Source: Robiginitomaculum sp.
GTDB taxonomy: Bacteria > Pseudomonadota > Alphaproteobacteria > Caulobacterales > Maricaulaceae
DNA length: 14,436 bases
NCBI GenBank assembly: GCA_021647805.1
Contig: JAKITZ010000034.1
Coordinates: 1-14,436 of the forward strand
Direction: 5' to 3'
The translations under genes were made by a program, and so were the position numbers. The notes beneath the pieces are model-generated. The model was not told the DNA's origin. It searched no databases and saw only the letters and a program-made list of their open reading frames with translations. Position 1 is the stretch's first letter. Each line of letters starts with the position of its first letter. Below, piece by piece: positions 6,334 through 13,664 of the stretch.

Positions 6334-7629
6334 ATGCGAACACCATTTTATATGAAAACCTTACAACAAGACCTTGGCCACTGGATTGATCAGGGCTGGG
6401 TTGATGCCGATCACAAAGACAAAATATTACAACATGCGGCCAGTAAAAAGTCATCAATGAATGTAATTTCCATTTTGGTAATTTTAGGTGTGGTGTTACT
6501 CGGGTTTGCCGCGATTAGCTTTGTCGCCGCAAACTGGGCAGGAATGGGCAAGTTAATACGGGTTGCATTGATTTTATCGGCAATGTGGATTGCTTTTCTC
6601 ATCGCAGCATTTGCTCTTAGCCGCAAAGTGATGGTTTACGCCCATGCCTTTGGATTATTGGGGGCAATTTTGTTTGGCGCCGGTATTATGCTGATTGCCC
6701 AGACCTTTAATATTCAAGCCCATTACCCGACCGGAGTATTGATCTGGTTCTTTGGCGCATTTACCACCGCTTTTATCTTGCAATCCAAACCGATATTGAT
6801 TTTTAGTTGCTTGCTGGCTGGACTTTGGATGAGCATGGCATTTGCCGGCAATATACCAGATAATCTGCAATTATGGTTATTCCCTGTTCTGGCAATTATT
6901 CTTGCTTTTTCTGCTATCAGGTTAAAGTCCAAAGTTAGCCTGCATATAATAGCGATTTCCCTAATAGTTTATTTGTCGTCCTGCCTGTTTAGGGGCGTTG
7001 ACACATTTGATATTGAAATTGGAATGTTATTTTCCCTTAATGGCGGAGTGTTTATTATTGCCGCTCTATTATTTTCTTTACTGCCAAAGGGATTTTTCGG
7101 ACGCAATGTTTTTGTCGGCTGGCTGGCGTTAGCGGTCTTAACCACCGCTTTCTCTCAGCAATTTGGTTTTAATTCCTTTAACAATGAATATCTGTTACTT
7201 GGTGTTTTAGCCGGTGCATTGCTGTTAATTGTCGCTTTGCTGGTTTGGCACTGGCGGACTAAATCATTACCATTTTTGTTAGCAATATCAATTTTTACTG
7301 GCTCGGCACTGATTTTGTTCAACCCGGCGATTATCATCATTACTAGCGAGATACTGGTGCAAATGCTGTATGGAGCGGTGTTCTTTGCCTCTTGTATAAT
7401 GTTATTGGTTCATGGAACTAATAGCCGACAAAACTATCTGCTATGGCTTGGTGGTATCGGTTTTACCGCCCAAGCCTTGTATGTTTATTTTGAAACTTTC
7501 AAAGACTTATTGAACACTTCATTGTTTTTCCTAATCGGTGGCCTGCTATTGCTTATCCTGTCGGTTATCGCTTTGCGACTAAGCAAGAACTCCAAACAGC
7601 AAATAGAAAACCAAAAGGCCGCGTCATGA
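6334..7629 (+). CDS. DUF2157 polytopic membrane protein
   Basis: 431 residues. A soluble N-terminal part (~1-42: LQQDLGHWIDQGWVDADHKD...) matches the start of DUF2157 proteins. It is followed by about 13-14 hydrophobic segments to residue ~418 and a short Lys/Gln-rich tail, so it is an integral inner-membrane protein. The function of the family is not established. It is paired with a GDYXXLXY protein, its usual partner, whose ATG overlaps this stop codon by 4 nt (ATGA at 7626-7629). Two ATGs could start it, 6334 and 6352. Neither has a Shine-Dalgarno. A promoter with TATAAT ending 6 nt before 6334 favours that one as a leaderless start; starting at 6352 would give MKTLQQDLG, which looks equally natural as an N-terminus. 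Confidence 0.85.
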   Translation: MRTPFYMKTLQQDLGHWIDQGWVDADHKDKILQHAASKKSSMNVISILVILGVVLLGFAAISFVAANWAGMGKLIRVALILSAMWIAFLIAAFALSRKVMVYAHAFGLLGAILFGAGIMLIAQTFNIQAHYPTGVLIWFFGAFTTAFILQSKPILIFSCLLAGLWMSMAFAGNIPDNLQLWLFPVLAIILAFSAIRLKSKVSLHIIAISLIVYLSSCLFRGVDTFDIEIGMLFSLNGGVFIIAALLFSLLPKGFFGRNVFVGWLALAVLTTAFSQQFGFNSFNNEYLLLGVLAGALLLIVALLVWHWRTKSLPFLLAISIFTGSALILFNPAIIIITSEILVQMLYGAVFFASCIMLLVHGTNSRQNYLLWLGGIGFTAQALYVYFETFKDLLNTSLFFLIGGLLLLILSVIALRLSKNSKQQIENQKAAS

Positions 7630-8186
7630 TCCGTATTGCTGCATTATTGGGCTTATGTGCTGTTTTAACGGCATTTTTATTGTCGATGATCTGGGGTCAT
7701 CAACAAGCCCGCAATAATGGCACAGAGATTATTCTCGATATGGAGCCGGTAGACCCAAGATCACTGTTTCGCGGCCATTATGTAATCATTAAAACCCCTT
7801 TACATGAAATTCATCCTAGTAGCGTCCTAGGAGATGATGATTTTAATAAAGGTGATAAGATTTTTGTCTCATTAACAAGGGATGAAAACGAAAATTTTAA
7901 TATCACTTCTATAACCAAGCAGCAGCCAGCAGAAGGATCAATTTTCATCCAAGGGCGAGTATGGAGTTATTGGAAAATAGTACAAGGATTTGCAGAACAA
8001 CCAAATAACAGGATCAAAATACAATACAATATCGAAAGCTATTTTACCGATAAGGTAAGTGCGTTGGCGTTGGAAAAGAAGGTCGAGGAAAGCAAAATGC
8101 GAATAATCTTGTCTGTTGATGAAAATGGCAAAGCAGTTATTCGCGGTCTTGAAATCGACGGAACAAGGTTTATCGACGAGTTATAA
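7626..8186 (+). CDS. GDYXXLXY-family protein (variant motif)
   Basis: 186 residues. An N-terminal hydrophobic segment (~3-22) anchors or exports it, and the rest is probably periplasmic. Family features: VDPRSLFRG at 42-50 leading into the name-giving motif, then the IESYF block at 136-140, a Glu at 150, and VIRGLEIDG at 171-179. The motif itself reads GHYVIIKT (50-57), so His replaces the usual Asp and Ile-Lys-Thr replaces Leu-x-Tyr. These proteins are habitually encoded next to DUF2157 proteins, as here, and the 4-nt ATGA overlap suggests translational coupling and a shared complex. The biochemical role is unknown. The stop codon ends one base before the stop of the convergent ppk2 gene. 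Confidence 0.82.
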   Translation: MIRIAALLGLCAVLTAFLLSMIWGHQQARNNGTEIILDMEPVDPRSLFRGHYVIIKTPLHEIHPSSVLGDDDFNKGDKIFVSLTRDENENFNITSITKQQPAEGSIFIQGRVWSYWKIVQGFAEQPNNRIKIQYNIESYFTDKVSALALEKKVEESKMRIILSVDENGKAVIRGLEIDGTRFIDEL

Positions 8187-8187
8187 A

Positions 8188-9210
8188 TCACTTTACCTCT
8201 TCTGATCCCCGGCGTAAATCAGGATGCAGGCTAGCACCTATTATATGATCCGAATGGCCAATTACATGGTGGGTTCCGCCAACGATCAAAGGATCAGGAC
8301 CTCGTACCAAATGTTTGTCCTTATTAGGATATGGCAGGCTGGATAAAATGTGCTTCATACATTCAAGACGGGCGCGTTTTTTGTCATTGGATTTAATGAC
8401 CGTCCACGGGGCATCAGCAGTATCAGTATAAAAAAACATTGCTTCTTTTGCTTCGGTATAATCATCCCATTTGTTCAAGGAAGCCCGATCAATCGGTGAT
8501 AATTTCCATTGTTTTAGTGGATCAAACTCCCGCGACTTAAAACGCCGTAATTGTTCATCTCTGGTCACAGAAAACCAAAACTTGAAAATCTGCACACCGG
8601 AGCGAACTAACATGCGCTCCAAATCGGGAACTTGGCGCATGAATTCGAGATATTCTGCCGGCTCGCAAAAGTTCATCACCCGCTCGACACCGGCACGGTT
8701 GTACCAAGAACGGTCAAATAACACTATTTCTCCAGCGGTCGGCAAATGACGGATATAGCGTTGGAAAAACCATTGATTACGCTCGCGATCAGTTGGCTTG
8801 GCCAACGCAACCACCCGGGTTGCCCGTGGGTTAAGGTGCTCGGTAATGCGCTTAATAGTTCCCCCCTTACCGGCGGCATCACGTCCCTCAAAAATCATCA
8901 CTATTTTCTGGCCGGTTTCTTCTACCCAGCGCTGCATTTTTAACAATTCAACTTGCAATTCTGCTTTGTGTTTCTCGTAAGATTTGCGTTTTAATTTAGT
9001 TTTATATGGATAAATTCCATTTTCGAACGCATCACGAATTGCTTCGGGGTCGTGGCGCATGACCGCCAAATGATGCAACGGGCTTTCATCAATATTTTCG
9101 ATAGTTCCGTCAGGCAAGTTACCTTCTTGCGAAACAACCGGTTCATCGGCTTTAACTTGATCGTTTGCATCTTCGCGTTCAGTCGAAGATTTTGCCGCTT
9201 TTGTCATCAT
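8188..9210 (-). CDS. ppk2: Polyphosphate kinase 2 (PPK2 family)
   Basis: 340 residues, cytoplasmic. PPK2 enzymes transfer phosphate between polyphosphate and nucleoside di- or monophosphates. Visible: an acidic, probably disordered N-terminus (~1-45), Walker A GRDAAGKGG at 109-117 in MIFEGRDAAGKGGTIKR, RVVALAKPTDRE at ~132-143, the lid/Walker B region LFDRSWYNRAGVE at 164-176, and FKSREFDPLKQWKLSPID at ~224-241. The single-domain length and sequence style suggest class I (ADP/GDP to triphosphate direction), but class and nucleotide preference are inferred. The tail contains PDPLIVG, then an unusual His-rich stretch HHVIGHSDHIIGASLHP (~313-329). Two adjacent ATGs (9208-9210 and 9205-9207) both lie at usable distance from GGAG; I took the first. 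No phosphate-regulon site was recognised upstream. Confidence 0.92.
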   Translation of the reverse strand: MMTKAAKSSTEREDANDQVKADEPVVSQEGNLPDGTIENIDESPLHHLAVMRHDPEAIRDAFENGIYPYKTKLKRKSYEKHKAELQVELLKMQRWVEETGQKIVMIFEGRDAAGKGGTIKRITEHLNPRATRVVALAKPTDRERNQWFFQRYIRHLPTAGEIVLFDRSWYNRAGVERVMNFCEPAEYLEFMRQVPDLERMLVRSGVQIFKFWFSVTRDEQLRRFKSREFDPLKQWKLSPIDRASLNKWDDYTEAKEAMFFYTDTADAPWTVIKSNDKKRARLECMKHILSSLPYPNKDKHLVRGPDPLIVGGTHHVIGHSDHIIGASLHPDLRRGSEEVK

Positions 9211-9321
9211 TCATTCTCCATTCGACTAATTAAGCATAAATTCCCTGCCAAGGGGATAACAAAACTGAATTTTCTGCTACTCTTGATTCGAGAAACTTAA
9301 ATATACTATAAAGGATATGGG

Positions 9322-11160
9322 GTGACATTAGAGATATTACAATTACTGATAATCAGTGCTGCCGTGATCATTATTGTTGTGATGTACGCAATGGAACGGT
9401 TTTCCATTGAAATTGTCTCGATTGCTGCGATCGTTTTCTTTCTAATATTCTTCCAAACTATGCCGGTAGCCGGCGTTGATTTTGGTGCAAGCGATATTCT
9501 ATCGGGCTTTGCCAATCCTGCATTGATTACCATTTTGGCTTTATTGGTGGTTGGCCAAGGCATCTTTCAAACCGGTGCTATGGAAGGCCCGTCGCGGTTT
9601 TTGGCCAACATGCACGACAAACAACCAGTTCTAACTATTTTGGCATTGTTTTTCTTTGTGATGCTGATCAGTGCATTTATCAATAACACCCCGGTGGTGA
9701 TAATGTTCATTCCGGTATTAGCATCAATCGCCGCCAAGGTTGGCACTTCACCGTCACAAGTTATGATGCCTTTGTCTTATGTTTCCATATTGGCCGGAAT
9801 GATTACCTTAATTGGCTCTTCGACCAATTTGCTAGTGGCTGATGTTTTATCGCAAGAAACCGATATAGAGCTTGGCTTTTTCACGCAAACACCAATGGGG
9901 CTGGTTCTGGCCGCAGTCGGCTTGATATATATTGCGACCATTGGTCGAAAATTAATGCCCGAAAGAGTACCAGCCGACAATGCCAGCGGCACCGGACGAC
10001 AATCAACAGCACAAATTGAAATAACTCCCGGACATTCACACGAAGGCGATACGCCGGTGGCCGGAATGTTCCCTGATCTAACATCGGTTACTGTGCGAAT
10101 GGTGCAAAGAGGCAAGATAAAATTCCTGCCACCGTTTTCCGACGAAGCGGAATTACGCGCCGGTGACATATTGACTATTGCCGCCACCCGAAGCGCGCTG
10201 TCTGATTTATTAAAATCCGATGCCAGCTTGCTTAATTCCATGCTCAACACCGGCGCCAAAGCAACCGAAGATAATCCCGAAGGCGAATTGGCTTTAACCG
10301 AGGCCGTGGTCGCACCTAATGGCCGCTATGTCGGGCAAAGCCTAGCCTCGACCGAGTTTCGTTCTCGCACTGGCTGTATTGTTTTAGGCATTGAGCGCAA
10401 AGCGCAAATGGTACGCAAACCATTATCGTCCATTAGGTTACAAGCTGGTGATGATTTATTGATTTTCGGAGCCAGAAAAGACTTACGATCATTGCGCCAT
10501 GACCGCGATTTATTGGTGCTGTTATGGTCAATGAGTGAAGTTCCAGATATCCGTCGTGCGATTATCGCCAGACTGATTTTTGCGGTAATCATCATATTGG
10601 TTGTCTCCGGAATGTTGCCGATATTACACGCAGCATTGGCCGGAGCGATTGCCATGATCGCCACTAATTGCCTAAATATGCGCCAAGCCGTGCGTTCGCT
10701 GGATTTACGTATATTCTTACTTATCGGCGCAGCCTTTGCCATGGGCGGTGCATTGCAAGCTGTTGGCGGAGCGGATCTTATCGCGCAAACGGCGGTGAGA
10801 CTGGCCGAACCTTACGGGGTAATTGGGTTATTTATTGGCCTGTTCGGGGTGGTGGCGGTATTGACCAATGTATTATCGAATGCTGCCACTGCGGTGTTGT
10901 TCGCGCCAATTGCCGTGCGAGCCACCGAAAGCTTTGCCAGCACCCCAGACGAACAAAGCAAGCTAGCGGTGGCAGCTGTGCTTACGGTAATATATGCGGC
11001 TAACTGCTCCTTTGCCACGCCGATTGCCTATCAAACCAATTTGTTAGTTATGGGGCCAGGGCATTATAAATTCATCGATTACGCCAAAGTGGGCGTGCCA
11101 TTGATCTTATTGTTATGGCTTACGTTTGCGCTGGCGGCTCCATATGTTTTAGGGGTGTAA
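9322..11160 (+). CDS. SLC13-type anion permease with RCK_C (TrkA-C) domains
   Basis: 612 residues, inner membrane. The architecture is two transport halves around a cytosolic insert. The N-half carries NNTP at 121-124 and SSTN at 166-169 (the Ser-Asn-Thr cation/substrate-binding type of DASS/SLC13 transporters). The middle (~210-390) holds two TrkA_C-like segments, the clearer one ~320-388 (GRYVGQSLASTEFRSRTGC... LQAGDDLLIFG). The C-half carries TNVLSNAAT at 515-523 and AYQTNLL at ~569-575. Family members move dicarboxylates, citrate, sulfate or similar anions, usually with Na+; the substrate here is not predictable. The start is GTG 9322-9324 with AAGGA 6 nt upstream. The next gene begins 1 nt after the stop, so this heads a packed operon. 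TATACT at 9302-9307 may be part of its promoter. Confidence 0.88.
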   Translation: MTLEILQLLIISAAVIIIVVMYAMERFSIEIVSIAAIVFFLIFFQTMPVAGVDFGASDILSGFANPALITILALLVVGQGIFQTGAMEGPSRFLANMHDKQPVLTILALFFFVMLISAFINNTPVVIMFIPVLASIAAKVGTSPSQVMMPLSYVSILAGMITLIGSSTNLLVADVLSQETDIELGFFTQTPMGLVLAAVGLIYIATIGRKLMPERVPADNASGTGRQSTAQIEITPGHSHEGDTPVAGMFPDLTSVTVRMVQRGKIKFLPPFSDEAELRAGDILTIAATRSALSDLLKSDASLLNSMLNTGAKATEDNPEGELALTEAVVAPNGRYVGQSLASTEFRSRTGCIVLGIERKAQMVRKPLSSIRLQAGDDLLIFGARKDLRSLRHDRDLLVLLWSMSEVPDIRRAIIARLIFAVIIILVVSGMLPILHAALAGAIAMIATNCLNMRQAVRSLDLRIFLLIGAAFAMGGALQAVGGADLIAQTAVRLAEPYGVIGLFIGLFGVVAVLTNVLSNAATAVLFAPIAVRATESFASTPDEQSKLAVAAVLTVIYAANCSFATPIAYQTNLLVMGPGHYKFIDYAKVGVPLILLLWLTFALAAPYVLGV

Positions 11161-11161
11161 A

Positions 11162-11902
11162 TTGACCTACCCGCTAAATCCTAAACAATTACAATTCTTT
11201 TTAACGGCACCGGCTCCGTGTCCTTATTTGCCAGATCGTGAAGAAACAAAACTATTTACCTATTTGGCTAAATCCGATGGTAGAGAGCTAAATGACATGC
11301 TCACCTCTATCGGTTTTCGTCGGGCGCAAAACATATCTTATCGCCCGGCTTGTGCATCTTGTAATGCTTGTAAATCATGCCGGATAGTTACTGCAGATTA
11401 TCAACCATCACGCTCGCAAAAACGAATTACTCGCAAAAACCAAAATTTAATACGTTCTGTTAAACCTGCCATCGCCGATGAAGAGCACTATGCTCTGATC
11501 TCAAAATACCTATGTGCAAGGCATATTTCTGGCGGCATGGAGGGAATGGACGAAGATGACTTTGCCGAATTGATCGAAGAGACATCTGTTGCAACCGAAC
11601 TGGTCGATTATCGTAATGAACAAGACGAATTGATTGCCTCGGCCTTGATAGATCAACTTAGTGACGGCGCATCAATGGTTTATAGTTTTTTTAATCCTGA
11701 ATTTGCTGGGCGTTCATTAGGGAAATTCATGATCATTGACCATATTAATCGCGCAAAATCATCTAAACAGCCATATTTATATTTGGGCTTTTGGGTGCAG
11801 AAAAGTCAAAAAATGAATTACAAAGACCAGTTTACTCCTTTACAAATACTGCAAGGTAATAATTGGGAAACTTTAGGGGATCAACATTATGAAGAAGATT
11901 GA
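11162..11902 (+). CDS. bpt: Leucyl/arginyl-tRNA--protein transferase (Bpt/Ate type)
   Basis: 246 residues, cytoplasmic. Bacterial Bpt adds leucine from leucyl-tRNA to proteins with N-terminal Asp or Glu, marking them for ClpS/ClpAP. Signatures: CPYLPDREETKLFTYL at ~20-35, LNDMLTSIGFRRAQNISYRPAC, the Cys block, PSRSQKRITRKNQNL, HISGGMEGMDEDDF, SMVYSFFNPEFAGRSLGKFMI, and YLYLGFWVQKSQKMNYKDQF near the C-terminus. The Cys block is C64-x2-C67-x2-C70-x2-C73. The fourth Cys is, as I remember it, not typical of Bpt. The start is TTG at 11162-11164, 1 nt after the preceding stop, with AGGGG overlapping the end of that gene; the resulting MTYPLNPKQLQFFLTAP matches the family N-terminus. It overlaps takP by 14 nt. 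Confidence 0.9.
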   Translation: MTYPLNPKQLQFFLTAPAPCPYLPDREETKLFTYLAKSDGRELNDMLTSIGFRRAQNISYRPACASCNACKSCRIVTADYQPSRSQKRITRKNQNLIRSVKPAIADEEHYALISKYLCARHISGGMEGMDEDDFAELIEETSVATELVDYRNEQDELIASALIDQLSDGASMVYSFFNPEFAGRSLGKFMIIDHINRAKSSKQPYLYLGFWVQKSQKMNYKDQFTPLQILQGNNWETLGDQHYEED

Positions 11903-13016
11903 TAGACGAAAATTATTGGCAGCAAGCGGACTAGGTGTTACCGGGCTTCTTGCTGCATGTTCTGGCGCATCGGAACAGCCAACGAATGCCGACGCACCAG
12001 CTGCCCCGGCTGTTAACCTCAAGAAAACCCGTAACCTGAATATGGTCACATCTTGGCCACCGCAATTCCCCGGCTTGGGAACCGCAGCCGAACGCATTGC
12101 TAAAACAGTAGAAAAACTCACCGAAGGTTCGTTAAAAATCAAACTGTTTGGTGCTGGTGAATTGGTACCGGCGCATCAAGAATTTGACGCTGTATCTTCT
12201 GGAGCTGCTGATATTTATCATGCCACAGAATATTACTGGCAGGGCAAATCCAAAGGCTTTGCTTTTTTCTCCGCAGTACCATTTGGCATGACCAGTATCG
12301 AAGCCATGTCATGGATGGAATTTGGTGGCGGCAATCAATTATGGCAAGCCTTATCAAAACAATTTAATATCATGGCAATGGCTGGCGGCTCTACCGGCTC
12401 ACAAATGGGTGGCTGGTTCAAAAAAGAAGTCAACACTATTGATGACTTTCGGGGACTGGTAATGCGAATACCCGGCTTTGGCGGTGATGTGATCAAGGCC
12501 GTTGGCGGCGTACCAAAACTATTGGCTGGCGGCGCGATTTATCAGGCATTACAATCAGGTGCCATTGATGCCACAGAATGGGTTGGCCCGTGGAACGATC
12601 TGGCTTTCGGGTTTTATCGTGAAGCTTCTTATTATTACGGTCCCGGATTTCATGAACCTGGCCCGATCCTGTCATTAGGGGTAAATCTTGATGTTTGGAA
12701 TTCATTTAGCGATTATGAGCGCTTTGCTATTAAAACCGCCTGTAATCAAGAAAATGTTCTGTCAATGTCGCAGTATCATTGGGAAAACCAGCGAGCTTTG
12801 AAAGTTTTAGTCGATGATCATGGGGTGCAAATGCGCACTTTCTCCGATGATATTTGGCGAACCTTAGGCAATGTCACTAGGGACGTTTTATCAGACATCG
12901 CAAATTCCGACCCTGCCACCAAGAAGATTTATGACAGCTATATGTCAGCCTTAAGCGGTGCCAAACGCATGAGCCAATATGGTGATGGCGGCTATTTGCG
13001 AGTACGCGACTTGTGA
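11889..13016 (+). CDS. takP: TRAP transporter substrate-binding protein, TakP (2-oxoacid) type
   Basis: 375 residues. The N-terminus MKKIDRRKLLAASG has a twin-arginine-like Arg pair, and LAAC (Cys24) is a lipobox, so this is probably a lipid-anchored periplasmic receptor, possibly Tat-exported. A low-complexity Ala/Pro linker (~26-42) precedes the DctP fold: NMVTSWPPQFPGLGTAAERIA, GAGELVPA, FDAVSSGAADIYHATEYYW, Gln172 in SQMGGWF, Arg193 in MRIPG, and Glu230-Trp231 in ATEWVGP. These correspond to the ligand and Na+-contacting residues known from TakP of Rhodobacter sphaeroides, which binds 2-oxo acids. Substrate is inferred from that likeness; lactate or related hydroxy/oxo acids are possible. 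GGGG sits ~9 nt before the ATG, inside bpt. The stop overlaps the takQ start (GTGA). Confidence 0.9.
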   Translation: MKKIDRRKLLAASGLGVTGLLAACSGASEQPTNADAPAAPAVNLKKTRNLNMVTSWPPQFPGLGTAAERIAKTVEKLTEGSLKIKLFGAGELVPAHQEFDAVSSGAADIYHATEYYWQGKSKGFAFFSAVPFGMTSIEAMSWMEFGGGNQLWQALSKQFNIMAMAGGSTGSQMGGWFKKEVNTIDDFRGLVMRIPGFGGDVIKAVGGVPKLLAGGAIYQALQSGAIDATEWVGPWNDLAFGFYREASYYYGPGFHEPGPILSLGVNLDVWNSFSDYERFAIKTACNQENVLSMSQYHWENQRALKVLVDDHGVQMRTFSDDIWRTLGNVTRDVLSDIANSDPATKKIYDSYMSALSGAKRMSQYGDGGYLRVRDL

Positions 13017-13663
13017 ATAGCTTAAATTTTTATTGGATAATTTTGGCATTTAATCCATTAGTGTTAATGGCTTTTTGGTTGCTGATTAGCGTTAAATGGC
13101 AACAACAAAACCAGCAATCATTTGTTTGGGCTGGGAAATTAGTTGCTATTATTGATCGCGTTAGCGAAGCATTGATCGAAATAGTTAAATGGTTTGCTGC
13201 TGCCATGGTTTTGCTAACAGCAGCTTTGGTAATTGGTAGATATGTATTTGGTGTTGGCTCACTAAAGGGGCAAGAAGCAGTGATCTATATGCACGGGTTT
13301 TTGTTCTTGTTTGCCGCTGGCGCGACCTTGCTTCACAACGGTCATGTACGGGTTGATGTGTTTTTTTCACAGCTTGATTCAAGACAAAAATCGATCATTG
13401 ATATACTAGGATCATTTTTCTTCTTGATACCTTCATGCCTAACCATCTTGATTGTATCGCAAAGTTTTATAGCTATTTCGTGGAAAGTACTGGAAGGCTC
13501 ACCAGAGGCCGACGGACTGCAATTAGTGTATTTGCTAAAAACAGCCATTCCAGCTTTTGCAATATTGATGTTATTGCAAGGTTCGGCGCAAATCCTACGC
13601 GGAACATTACAGCTAATTGGCCAACCGTTACCGGCAACCAAAGCAGCAACAGAAACAATCTGA
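13013..13663 (+). CDS. takQ: TRAP transporter small permease (DctQ/TakQ)
   Basis: 216 residues, inner membrane. DctQ signatures: VIGRYVFGVGSLKGQEAVIYMHGFLF (~73-98), GHVRVDVFFSQLDSRQ (~110-125), and SWKVLEGSPEADGLQLVYLLKTAIP (~156-180). These match the TakQ branch closely. Hydrophobic segments at ~60-79, 88-107, 130-149 and 171-195 make the usual four helices. A fifth at ~7-27 lies upstream, in an N-terminal extension of ~40 residues before the normal DctQ start region. The start is GTG 13013-13015, overlapping the takP stop TGA at 13014-13016, so translation is probably coupled. With TakM it forms the Na+-driven membrane part. The stop lies 1 nt before the takM ATG. Confidence 0.88.
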   Translation: MNSLNFYWIILAFNPLVLMAFWLLISVKWQQQNQQSFVWAGKLVAIIDRVSEALIEIVKWFAAAMVLLTAALVIGRYVFGVGSLKGQEAVIYMHGFLFLFAAGATLLHNGHVRVDVFFSQLDSRQKSIIDILGSFFFLIPSCLTILIVSQSFIAISWKVLEGSPEADGLQLVYLLKTAIPAFAILMLLQGSAQILRGTLQLIGQPLPATKAATETI

Positions 13664-13664
13664 C

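Noticed and set aside
9777..10259. A 160-codon minus-strand open frame inside the SLC13 permease gene
   Set aside because: Fully antisense to a well-supported transporter; no start signal and no recognisable fold. Treated as a shadow frame, like those antisense to pccA and takP.
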